Source: Melieria omissa
Lineage: Eukaryota; Arthropoda; Insecta; Diptera; Ulidiidae
Reading direction: 5' to 3'
Length of the DNA stretch: 64,000 nucleotides
NCBI GenBank assembly: GCA_963971225.1
Contig: OZ020269.1
Coordinates: 96,413,540-96,477,539, forward strand
Numbering within the stretch: position 1 is the stretch's first letter; each line of letters opens with the position of its first letter. The translations under genes and the position numbers were made by a program. A model generated the notes under the pieces. That model was given only the letters and a program-made list of their open reading frames with translations, did not search any database and was not told the origin of the DNA. Below are positions 46,700 through 57,610 of the stretch, one piece after another.

Positions 46700-49472
46700 T
46701 TAGTCCATCTGTATTACCCACTCGTCTCATCATCATCTTTCAATTCATTTATTGGCCAAACCATTTCACCATCTGTGCGCCCACTCTTTACTGCAATCGC
46801 CACATTCATCCTTTCCCCCTCCCCATATTCTCCTCCCACCTTAGTACCATTTCAGTTCGCCCCAAACACTCAACACACGTCACTGCGGATGCCTCCTTGT
46901 TGTCTGTAAGGTGATTCCGCATCGAGAATGACTGACTGCCACTTGCTTTACTTCAGCTCTCAAACTCCAAACTATACAAAGGCAACAACAAAAATATGCA
47001 AAAAACAATCCAACAAAATATCAAAAATCACAGATGGGCTTTAAGCTGCTGCTGGCTAAAGCGGCTTTGCTGTTTCTTCTTTAGCCGCCTTTCTGACGTT
47101 ATTTTGTCTTTGTTGTTGTTGTTGTTATTTTTGCATGCGAACATCTATGCGGCCGGCTGGCTAACTGACTGGCGGTGCAGTATGAAGTGATTTTTGGCTT
47201 ATTTTGCTTCCTTTCTTATTTTATTTTCATTTATTTTATTCTTATTTTATTGTTGTTGTTGGTGTTTTGTATGCGCAGCGATCTCGCATGGAGGCGGTTT
47301 CAGTTGAAATCTAATTTAGCTGCAGGCGCAGTTCGTTGGTAGTTGTTGTTGTTTTTGCTTTTGCCATGCTTGCGGTGTTTGGTGTTCTTGATGCTGTTGT
47401 TGTTGTTGTTGTATGGTTAATCCTTTACCTTGGTCTCCTACATGTTGTTGTTGTATATCAAAAGTGAATTAAATTTTTTGGAACGAATTTCATTCCATTT
47501 GCGTGTTGGACGATTTTTTGCACATTTTTTGTTTTTGTTATTTTTGAATTTATTAAAAAAAAAGCGCATTGCCACTGCGTTTGCTGTGTGGTAAATGTTT
47601 TTGTGTGTGTGTGTGTGACTGGCTGATGTGCTGCTCTGGTAAGAGAAGTTTTGATTTTTCATAACATTTTTGTGTGCTTTAGTTTTTTATGTGATTTATT
47701 TATTTGAGGACTTGAAGAATTAACTCAATTATTTCTTATGTATGAAAAAAACAGCAATGACCTTGAGTTGTTTCTACTTAAGAGATTTGAATAGATAAAC
47801 TTTCAATGGAAATAAACTGTCAAAGCAACGGTGAGCTGTCAACGTTTGGTAGAACTTTTGGTATCAACATTTGGAACTGTCGTCTGGTTTTAGTGGGAAG
47901 AAGTGTGTTGGTTAATGTGGAGGAAGAAAATTAAGGAAAATTACCACCGGGGGGAGTAAAGGAGGAATTGCTCCTTTACCAGATGTGCAGAAATTAAACG
48001 CTTGTTGTGGCTCGTGGCTTTATTATAGTTTAAAAATTCATTTGGGAAAGACTTTCCATTTATTTAACCCTTCGACCCCGAATTTCACCCTGTGTCTCGA
48101 CATAACTTTTTGGTATTTAAAGCATGAAAGATTTGCCTTAGAAGTGTGCATACGACATTTGAAGTCGCCACAACTCTTTGTTAGAGTTCTAGAGCTAGTT
48201 TACTTTTGAACAGTTTTAGCTTAAAACGGGTTAAATAAATTTTGTATCAATATTTTTTAATTACAGAAAAATTATTTGATACTTACGGCAAAATACAAAA
48301 TTATCCTTTTTTGATTTTAATTAACCATTGTTAAAGAATCAGGGTTTTGATCAAACGCGCCCAATTCGTAGACTTCAATTAGAACACAAACTTTCTCTGA
48401 TATCACTTGGAAGTTATTGGAAATTATTTTGGAAATAACAGTAAAATTTTTGTAATTGGCTTTGAACTCACTTCTATAAATATGAGTTTGTAAAATGAAA
48501 CCCATAAATCAATCGTAGCTTTTTCTATAAGATGAAAAATAGGTGAAGTTGCTTTCAGGCAACTTTGGGCTCGAAGGGAGTAAATTTATTTTGAAACTTG
48601 ATATTTCATTCGTAAAACACATAGAACTTTAGAACAAAAGTTAATGGCTATAACAATCATTAGTCATTAACTAACTAACTTACATCAATTAAAGCTATCA
48701 AATCCATCAAATCTGTGGCCGTAAGGAATAACAGCCAAAGTCGATTTTATGAAGTTTTCAGGAGAGCACTTTTAATTTTTGATTTTGCTTTAACTTCGAC
48801 TAGATACATTTTAGATTTTTGGGCGTAAAACATTCATTTTATGAGCAAAAGCCATAGAATTTTGTGTAGTAGTACATTTGAATATGACGAATGCAATAGT
48901 GGTAATAACTCAATTTTGTCTTAATTCGACTTTGGCTGTTATTCCTTATGGCCACAGAAATACTTGAAAAAAAATTCAATGAAAAAATTATTTCACCTTA
49001 GCCGAATTTACTCCTTTTAAACATTTAACATAAATATATTTTGCAAAATTGAGGCCAACATTTTTGTATTATTTTCTAAATTCTCACCGAAAAATGCCAT
49101 ACTTATTAAAGTCTCTTAAATTTGTTTAACTGTATCAAAAACGGAAATAAAACCTCCGGAAATATCCATTGAAATTGATTAAGAAAGTAAAACTGTCTTC
49201 AGGCGCCGCACTGCAACAATTAAAAATTTCACAGCCACCTTTATTGCATACTTTTAGGCACATGCTCGCCTACAGCCACAGAACATACACAGTTAGCAAA
49301 TGCAAAAACCTAGTTGAACGCTAAGCATAAGTTCCAATTGTGGACTTCACATTGCAGACGCAAACCGTGCACAAAGTTTCTTGATATGGATTATATGTGG
49401 ATTTTGTTGGAACGTAAAGGAATCTCCATTGTGGATTTTAAAACACTTTCATTGCAAAGAATGCAGCCAGGA
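46700..49472. other. Intergenic DNA with GTT/TTG runs and one inverted repeat
   Basis: GTTGTTGTTGTT runs at about 47110, 47340 and 47395. TTAACCC at 48064 and GGGTTAA at 48229 could bound a weak TTAA element. No gene supported. Confidence 0.35.
48712..48958. mobile_element. Candidate MITE with 33-bp inverted repeats
   Basis: Arms 48712-48744 and 48926-48958 differ at one position (TCTGTGGCCGTAAGGAATAA at the outer end). The spacer is about 180 bases, AT-rich. No clear target duplication, so the class is unknown. Confidence 0.55.
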
Positions 49473-49480
49473 CTTTCTAT

Positions 49481-50266
49481 TAGAGTCCGACCGATACCAA
49501 ATTTTTTGGCCGATGCTGATGCCGATTAATCGGCATCGGCCAATTATCAGCCGATGCCGATTAATCGGTCAAAAGGCCGAAAATCGGCCGATGCCGATGC
49601 CGATGCCGATTCCATAGAAAAAAAACACGAATGAATTCAATCAAAAACACAGCTTATTTTATAAAACAACAAAAGGAACTATTACATATATAATACATTT
49701 CATCACATTTATCACAAATTAACAAACGAAAACAACTAAAAACTAAATAAAATTACAAGAAAATTCAGAATTCAAAATTAATATCTCATGAAAATTGCTC
49801 ATTCTATTTGGCACAAGCAATTAACAAAAGACCCAATAGCCAATATAGCTGAACAAGGTGTTGATGTAGCAAAAATAGATTAAAAATATCTGAAAAATAT
49901 TGTCCCCTTAAGTATTTGTCATAAAATCCAAACAAATCTAAGGAGAAACCCCCTAATCAGGCAACACTGGTTTGTAACGTATAATAAAAATGTAATAAAT
50001 ATACAAAGCGAGATATGAAAAAGGAAGACAGTGCGATTCAGCTGCAAATAAAATCGTATTAAAAAATCGAAAATCGTAAAATCGACCAAAAAAACCGATG
50101 TGGCATCGGCCAAAAAAAGCCGATGTGGCATCGGCCAAAAAAGGCCGAAGCCGATGCCGATGCCGATTCTTTTTTTTTTGGCCGATGCCGATACTAGCCG
50201 ATGCCGATACCAATTTTATTGGCCGATACTAGCCGATGCCGATGCCGATTAATCGGTCGGACTCTA
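49481..50266. mobile_element. hAT-like MITE with GCCGAT-repeat ends (786 bp)
   Basis: Inverted ends TAGAGTCCGACCGAT with perfect 8-bp duplication CTTTCTAT at 49473-49480 and 50267-50274. Both subterminal regions are packed with GCCGAT/ATCGGC units and CCGATTAATCGG palindromes; the centre is AT-rich. No coding capacity. Confidence 0.83.
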
Positions 50267-50342
50267 CTTTCTATACATTTTTCACACAAGTATGCTTTAA
50301 CTATCTGGAACTAAGGAAAAATTAACATACGAAACTTATTAA

Positions 50343-50620
50343 CTCTTCGATGTGCAGTAATTAGTTACTACACATCTGCACCTTGTCGTCTGACCAGACG
50401 AAATCTAGGTGAGGCTTTTAACAAAGACAAAGCGCAATGACAAATGAAGTTTATTATGTTTATATGGTAGGCAACGTATGTAAGTATATATATATACAAA
50501 TTATGTTCATATATACTTACGTAGTTACCCACAAATACACTGTAAAAAGAGGATAAATCTTTGATTTTTTTTTTTTTTTTAACCAATTCGTCTGGCCAGA
50601 CGACAAAGTCCATCCGAGGG
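50343..50620. mobile_element. TTAA-bounded MITE with two TCGTCTGGCCAGACGA palindromes (278 bp)
   Basis: TTAA at 50339-50342 and 50621-50624. The ends CTCTTCGATGTG and inverted CCCTCGGATGG are similar. Palindrome TCGTCTGGCCAGACGA (perfect) is at 50588-50603 and a near copy TCGTCTGACCAGACGA at 50386-50401. There is also a GATGTG...CACATC stem. Confidence 0.72.
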
Positions 50621-50633
50621 TTAAGGTCCTTTG

Positions 50634-51389
50634 TAAAGAGCTGCACTAAAGGTTCTTTTGGACACACTTCACTACTGCACAGTACTGTCAAGTAATGTAC
50701 TTCATTGTCGCGTTGACAGCGAATTCAAATGTTCAATAGTTCTATTCTGCAACAAAGCAAGCACTGCATCATTCGAAAACCTTTTTGCTACAGCATCGAC
50801 AGTGCTTGTGTTCTGTTGTGAGGCAAAACATCAAAACAGAAAGCTATAATGAGGTTAAGTAACGGTAAATCACAGCAAGCACACCGAGTGAAGTGGAACT
50901 TCTACTTCACACCGAGTGAAGTAGAACTTCTACTTCTTCTACCGAGTGAAACATAACTTCTACTTTACACCGAGTGAAACGGACTTAAATAAATATCAAA
51001 AAAACATGTTTTAAACCTGCGTTTTTTTTTACATTAATGTGGTTGTAATGCTTGAAAGATTCCATACAAAATATCAAAACTAAACATCAGCTACTGCGAT
51101 CGTGCAAAACAAAACACCGTATGCTTGAAAATGTTCTACTTCAGTCTTTTGCTACTTCAGTGTTGTTCTACTTCAGTGTTGTTTTACTTCAATGTTGTTC
51201 TACTTCAGTGTTGTTCTATACTTCACGGTTCTTGAAGTTCTATTGTCGTTTCGTGCAGTATTCACATAAATATCAAAAGCTTTCTTCACTGCAGTGCTTG
51301 TTTCGTAGTAAAAGTGAAGAAGAGCGACAGTATTTGAAAGCACAGCGGTGGCTTGCAAGTCATTTTTATAGTGCTTGCGCCGCTCTTTA
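50634..51389. mobile_element. hAT-like non-autonomous element, copy 2 (756 bp)
   Basis: Same family and orientation as 35749-36569, with the same TAAAGAG ends and both internal minisatellites, but different unit numbers. The flanking 8-mers GTCCTTTG and ATCCTTTG match at 7 of 8. It begins 10 bases after the TTAA of the neighbouring MITE. Confidence 0.83.
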
Positions 51390-52644
51390 ATCCTTTGTCC
51401 TTTTGACGAAGCCTGAATCATTTTGCTTTCTTTGGCCAAAATGCTCTGTATGGACAAAAGTTTACTATTTGGAAGACAGTCAGTATTCGAAGAGAATTAA
51501 GAAGAAAACCAATGCTTGTCCCAATTAATCGAGTAAGCAGAACTTGAGTGTTTTTAGTTTTATTTACTTTAAGCCATTTATCGTTCACAAGTTTGCCTAT
51601 ACTTATTTACTAAAAATTTGATATAGCTTTTTACAATTAAATAAAATGATATTAAATTCAATTTCGATTAAATTACATTGTAAAATATTTATAATAATTA
51701 CGCATAACACAAATTCATATGCAGTGAGTGGCTAAAAGTTTATTTGTTTAAGAACTTCACTTTAAAAAATGTTTTCTTCTTTTATTTTTGAATATAAATA
51801 AACTCCAATTCTTGAGATTTTTTCACTTTTAACTCTTCATTTCTTCATTTCTTCTTAATTTATTTAAGAATTTAACTTTTAATTAGAATTTGTTTCTTTA
51901 GTTTTTTGATTTCATTTAAACTTGTAATTGTAATTTTTTTATGTTGAATTTTTAATTTAATTTCACCTGAGTTTTCTTTTAATAATAATTTTAATCGTAA
52001 CTTTTTTAATTTTTTTTTTAATTTTACTAAACTTGAATTTTTTAGGCCTTTATTTAAGAACTAAACTTTGAGTTGTAATTTCTTATTTTTACTTTTTAAT
52101 TTAATTTAGCTAATCATTTATTTAAGAATTTTACTTTTAATTGTAATTTTTTATTTTTAATCTACAATTTCATTGAGCCTGAAGTTTCTATTAATCATTT
52201 ATTTAAGAATTTTATTTTTACTTGAAATTTTTTATGTAGGTAATGTTTTTATTTTTAATTGTTGTTCTTACCAAATAAATTGTAATTTGTCGAGCTTTAA
52301 TTTTTTTTCATTTTACCTTTTTTATTTTGTTTCAGTTTTCTTATTGCAAAATATTTTCAATTAACATTTAAATAAAATAAAATAAAATAAAATAAAATAA
52401 AATAAAAATAAAATAAAATAAAATAAAATAAAATAAAAAAAATAAAATAAAATAAATAAATAAAGTTATTTTATCATAACTTCTTATACTAAAAGTTTAT
52501 GGCTTTCAATTTAATATTGTAGCTCAATTTGTTAATTTTTGAATTTTTTCTTCCATTTGATTTTCTTATTTTACAACAACAAACCACCCTTTAGCCACCC
52601 ACTGCACATTGAGAAAGAGTTTAATGAATACAACAACTCTGCCA
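51390..52644 (-). other. AT-rich DNA downstream of the unrecognised gene
   Basis: Very AT-rich; probably includes the 3' UTR of the - strand gene. TTTATT (AATAAA on the minus strand) occurs at several places, so the transcript end cannot be fixed. Confidence 0.35.
52370..52465. repeat. Short TAAAA array (about 95 bp)
   Basis: Third locus of the same pentamer, about 180 bases downstream of the unrecognised - strand gene. Confidence 0.85.
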
Positions 52645-53052
52645 CTACTGTTCCAAATTGACACCTTCGCCATTCAGTTGGATGGTTATGGAGATGTCGC
52701 GCGGCGGCGAGTGCTCCGTCGAGGTTCGAAGCGGCAGCTCGCGCAGCGGAATATCCGGAACGCTGTTGCGATGCGTGGAGCGGCGCCGGGTCTGTGAGTA
52801 GCGCTGCAGGTCCTGGCGTTGGCGCTGTCGCGATGGCGCGTACGAGGTCTCTGTCAGACTGTAAAGTGTGGTGGCGTGCGGCAGCGCGTGGCCAGCGCCA
52901 TCGCTGGTATTCGCTTCATCGGCCAAGCCGCACTCGAGCGCACCGTGCAGCTGCATGGCCTGCTGACGCGCCTGGCTGCTGCTCGAGTAACGTCCATCAG
53001 CCGAACGCGAGCGACGCTTCTTCACTGCCTCGGCGCAAACGTTGAGCAGGTT
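52645..53052 (-). CDS. unrecognised protein, last coding exon
   Basis: Follows the exon at 53114-53482 after a 61-bp intron (acceptor TTGTAG ending at 53053), in phase 0. It encodes 135 residues beginning NLLNVCAEAVKKRRSRSADG and stops at 52645-52647. The region is Arg-, Ser- and Gln-rich with several RRxS-type sites, looks disordered, and could be cytoplasmic or nuclear (inference). It ends with a more ordered ISITIQLNGEGVNLEQ. The GC content and the correct join support a real gene; function is unknown. Confidence 0.75.
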   Translation of the reverse strand, partial: NLLNVCAEAVKKRRSRSADGRYSSSSQARQQAMQLHGALECGLADEANTSDGAGHALPHATTLYSLTETSYAPSRQRQRQDLQRYSQTRRRSTHRNSVPDIPLRELPLRTSTEHSPPRDISITIQLNGEGVNLEQ

Positions 53053-53113
53053 CTACAATTTGCAATCAGTTAATGAAAGAATTTTGCATGAATAGAGGAA
53101 ACCATGGCCGCAC

Positions 53114-53482
53114 CTCCTGCATGTCGTCGCGTGCGTTCGCCTTGCGCAGGCGGCGCAGTCCGTGCTGCTCCTCCAGCTTGTTGGTCATGTTCGACATCCA
53201 ATCTTTGGCGTGCGCCAGCGACAGCGACGACTGCGAACGCTCCGGCAGCCGTTCGGGGAAGAGCGACTCGCGTGTGCCCGTCGCACCGCCAGCGTCCAGC
53301 ACAAAGATGCGCGGAAAATCAATAACGAAATCGCGACTATGTATCAAATCGTTGAGTGCGCTGGGACGGTTGACGCCTGCGTTGGCAGCTGTGGGCGCCA
53401 GGACCGCAGGCACAGCTGCGGCGGCCGCGGCTGCCCGACGTTCGGGCTCGTACTCCAGAATGCTCTCCTCGCTGCCAAGGAA
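53114..53482 (-). CDS. unrecognised protein, penultimate coding exon
   Basis: I do not recognise this protein. The exon is bounded by a strong acceptor (TCTTCCTCCCAG, ending at 53483) and a donor GTGCGG at 53108-53113. It is exactly 369 bases, phase 0 at both ends, 123 residues. Sequence features: an acidic start ([14 protein letters not shown]), an Ala run, a hydrophobic patch ([15 protein letters not shown]), a Ser-rich stretch and a charged, probably helical segment ([20 protein letters not shown]). Codon use is GC-rich, unlike the AT-rich flanks, which supports real coding. The 5' exons are not identified. It is same-strand and downstream of gol, so either a separate gene or an alternative 3' extension of gol is possible. 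Confidence 0.75.
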
Positions 53483-54383
53483 CTGGGAGGAAGATAGAAC
53501 TTCACTTAGGGCTGAGCAAATATGGAAAGTTGTGAAGCGGGGAGCTTTGAATGGAACAAAGGCGAGAAAGAGCGGGGAACAGCGCAGATTTGTGTGGACA
53601 ATAATGAGTGAAAGCAAAGATGGTGAATTGATGAGTTGAGCAACTTGGAGGTCTAAATTGGGGACCAGGCTGTGCCATGATTTCAGCATCAAGCATTCAA
53701 GCATTCAATTGGTTTTGTTTTGTAAATAAAAAATCCAAAAATTAATTAATTTTTCGTATAATGTATTTTCATTGCTAGCAATAATTTTTTATGTTGTTTT
53801 GATTATTTTAAATTATTTTATTTAATTTTCTTTTTTGCATTTATTGATTTTTATTATGCAATTTGTATGTACAAAAAACTATATTTAATTTTGTAGAAAA
53901 TGTTAGAAATATTACAAATTCAAGCTTATAACTTTCAACTCTAGCGACCTCGAAGATTACTTGGCTAACTAAAGAATATTGCAAGCTTTATATAGGAAAA
54001 ATGTTGGTAAATTGCAAATGCTTTCAGCTTCATAAAATAAAATTGACCTTCAAAAACCAGTTGTAAATTAATATAAAATAAAATAAAGTTTAAGTAAAAA
54101 AAGAAGCCAGATATCTTTCAATCTATTCAATCAGTTAAGACCATTCATCACTGTATGCAATTATTACTTTTAATATTAAAAATTTTTTATGCATTCAATT
54201 TAATGAATTAATACAAGCAGAGTCTGAAAACCTCAACATGAAGATGACAGCACTCGTAAACAAAAAATTGTGATTTTTGTTTTAGAAATTTTAGTCAGTC
54301 TGAATGGGAAGTGTTATTGTTTGACATTGGTTTGATTCAGTCGATGTACTTTTCGAATATGGAAACTTTTCAGACCATCCTTA
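53483..54383 (-). other. Intron or upstream DNA of the unrecognised gene
   Basis: Begins with the acceptor of the 53114-53482 exon. The frame stays open upstream to 53704 but the sequence is not protein-like, so it is read as intron. The rest is AT-rich with nothing seen. Confidence 0.4.
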
Positions 54384-55314
54384 TGTGTGCACTAGACATG
54401 ATTTAGTTGGGTAAAATGATGTCGCATCGAGCTCAAAGTGCACAAAAATGCTAGGAAATTCAACAAAGTGCTTCACAGCTGCTCAAAAGTTGCACTTAGA
54501 AGGTAAAAATATATGGCTGACCCTCAATAGTTTTCCCTACTGAACATTTCTTTCAAACAAATTTGTCCTTATTTTTACAAAAAAGCTGCTAAATTCCACA
54601 TATTGCTCCACACCTGGTCAGAAGTTACTCTTAGAGGGTTAAAATCTTGGACTGACCCCCACTACTTTTCTCTACTGAACATTTCTTTCAGACATATTTA
54701 TACCTTATCTCCAATCCTTAATGGAGCTCCCATACAAAATGGTCGTTTTTATAAAACAGGCTCCCACTGCGCCCATGTTGCTCCCAGACGAGTCAATTGT
54801 ATGACCGACACCCACTTATTTTTGCTTCCAAATATTTCTTCCAAACATACCTACTCGCTATCTTCAATTCTTAAGGGAGCTGCCGTACAAAACGGGCCAT
54901 TTTCTATGGAATTTGCTTCCCTCTTGTTTAAGTAATGCGAGAAAACATCATATCTCTGAAAGTTTTCAACCGATTTTGATGATTTATATAGCAATCGGCA
55001 ACATTTCTGAGTAAAAAAAATACAAAATTAACTAAAGTTGAAAAATTTACCACAAACGGCCACCTCCCATACAAATGAAGTTGTTAGGTCGTTAACTTTT
55101 GGGAGCAAAAATTAAAATGTGGTGTCGAAACCCCATTAATTTTTCAATTTCAAATATATTTCCAAACATAATTGAGCGTTAAGAAGAAATAATTTGATTT
55201 TTGTGGGCTCATAAATTTGTTTACCAAACTGACACAAATTCTTCAGATCTTTCAGCTTCGAGAACCCATTATTAAAAATCTCCACACAACACTAAATCAT
55301 GTCTAATGTGCACA
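54384..55314. mobile_element. Long-inverted-repeat MITE, copy B (about 930 bp)
   Basis: TGTGTGCACTAGACATGATT at the left and the inverted TGTGTGCACATTAGACATG end at the right. The internal sequence (AGAGGGTTAAAATCT, TCCCATACAAA) matches copy C, with about two tandem units instead of four. Confidence 0.72.
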
Positions 55315-55327
55315 CAACATTCCTTAA

Positions 55328-55410
55328 CCCTTTCCGACATGAAAATAACAGCCCGCTATATGAATTGTATGGGCTGTAGTCCAATATATTGGACATTGTG
55401 ACTGAAAGGG
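55328..55410 (+). mobile_element. 83-bp TTAA-bounded mini-element, copy 2
   Basis: CCCTTTCCGACATG and inverted CCCTTTCAGTCAC ends, TTAA at 55324-55327 and 55411-55414, palindrome GTCCAATATATTGGAC at 55379-55394. It lies 10 bases beyond the element at 54384-55314. Confidence 0.83.
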
Positions 55411-55414
55411 TTAA

Positions 55415-57089
55415 AAAAATTGGTTTAAATATTATTATAGGTTAGATGATGAAAAACAGGCAGCTTGTACTGGTACACTGTGCAACAACACACTCGTTTC
55501 CAATTCTTCTTTAGGCAAATGTTTCTTTTTTCAAAAAAACTTAATCATTTCATCATTTTCCATCACTTTACTTATATCACTTATCATATAATTTTTTACT
55601 AAAATCACTGACTTTGGCTGTTTAAGAGTAAAAAACGTTGTCTTTTCGCCTTACTACACTTCAAAGCATTACATAAGCGTTTCTAAAAGAATTTTTGAAA
55701 TCAAAAACATAAAACTATATCTTATAATACAATAATGCTTTATACTAACTTTTCGTTTACATAGCAAAATCCTAGCAGTGGCACAAAATTTTCAAAATTT
55801 ATATAATTTTTTATGTATTTTGAATTTAGATATTTTTAAGCAACACTAGAAAATTTAGTACTGAGAAAAATTTAGTAATTTAGTACCGAGAGTAGTAGTA
55901 TTGAAGTACGTCGACTGCCAATTTATCTATTGAAATTTGAAAATATATATATATATATATATATTGCAAAATTTCAAATATTTTTTACCGGCTGGGCCAA
56001 CTAAAGTGGTACCTTGACAAAATTAAATATAAAAATTATATTTTCTGATAGAAAAGTTTTTTAGGATTCAACCCCCACTGAACAACTAAGTCTGTAACAT
56101 AAGTTCTTAGAAGACTATTCAAACGGAATACTTCCACCATTTGGCTTCACAACGATCAGAAGTCACTTTCGAAACAGCTAACACGATGTACAAAGGACCT
56201 CCTGGCTTATGCGTCACTCACGACTTTAACAAACTTTTAGAGCATCCAATGAAAAGTGTTTTTTGTTTACAAAAGCCTTCCACTGCAAAACACATCATAG
56301 ATAATAGTCGAGGGAATTCAGGTCTGGTGAGTAAGTTGGCCATAATTTAGCAGATATGAAGTCTGGGCTGTGCAATCTTTACGCGAAGGTGTAGAGTCCT
56401 TTTAAATGTACTATTTTCATTTTCAAATATTTTTGTAGATCATGGAATCAAATGAGCTTGAATGTGATTTTGATAAATGTCTTGGTTTACATTCATAGAA
56501 AATAAAACAAATTCTCAACAAAGACTTTAAGTTGGTATCAGCTTCAACGGTCAATTAATTGATTAAAATTATTGATGATGATTGATTGGTTTTTGTGTAC
56601 CTAAATTCAAGTTTTCCATAGACACATTCTGATTCTATACTTTCACAAATGTGGTCGTGTTGCTGCCGTCGTCAATGTGTTCGGGGTATTAAGTACGTTT
56701 AGCGTACATTATAAATAACTTTCTTGACGACTTACAACAAACTGTCTTCAAATTTACAAGGAACATAAATCAAGTATTGAATAGACCAAAGATTCCCCGA
56801 TGTCAAATTTGTCAATTTAAAAAAAGTATCACTTCAATGGGTGTACAAATTTTAGTTGGAAAAAATAATATAGTTCTATGCAAATTCATAAAAAGTTTTT
56901 ATAATGTCTTTTAATTACTTTGTCATAAATTTTTTTCATTTTTTTATTTTGTTAAAAGTTAATTTTAATTTAAGAACACTTTGTTTGTTGTGTTTACTAT
57001 TACTTTGGCACCATTTATGTTTTTTTTTTTGTTTTTAAATAAATGTTTTCAAACAATTCTTATTGCATATTTTACCCAGCAATTTAATA
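55415..57089. other. AT-rich intergenic or intronic DNA
   Basis: An AT dinucleotide run at about 55945. Otherwise nothing recognised. Confidence 0.35.
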
Positions 57090-57610
57090 ACTAAGGCTCA
57101 GCCCAAATGAACTAATTTTAATCACTAATTAAATGATAAATTGTGTTAAGAAATTTCAATTTTGGAAAATTTCAAATCATTGATTAGAACGCAACACATC
57201 TTAGTTTATCAAATGCTTCAATAAATCCTAAACTGTCTTTATGAACAATTTTTAATAAAACCAAAAAAAAATGTCAAGTAATTTAAGTGTTCCATGTGCC
57301 CAAATGAATTAATTTTAATCAAAGATAAATATTTGTGTAGCTCAGCCCAAATGAATTTATTTAATTACTGATTAAATGATAAAATTTCAAGTAATTTAAG
57401 TGTTTTAAATGCCCAAATGAACTAATTTTAATCACTAATTAAATGATAAATATTTGTGTCTGACAATTTCAATGTTCGACAATTTCAAACCCTTGGTTAG
57501 AGCGCAATACATCTTAGTTTACCAAATGCTTTAATAGATCTTAAGTTGTTTTTATGAACAATTTTTAATATAACCGAACAAAATTTCAAGTTATGTATTT
57601 AAGTGTTTTT
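57090..57610. repeat. Tandem repeat, about 70-310-bp spaced units
   Basis: GCCCAAATGAACTAATTTTAA recurs at about 57102, 57299 (variant), 57345 (variant) and 57413, with CACATCTTAGTTTA and CAATTTTTAATA blocks repeated. Non-coding. Confidence 0.65.

Noticed and set aside
48064..48234. Possible further TTAA element (TTAACCC ... GGGTTAA)
   Set aside because: Ends agree only over a few bases beyond TTAA-CCC, and no palindrome is present; too weak to call.
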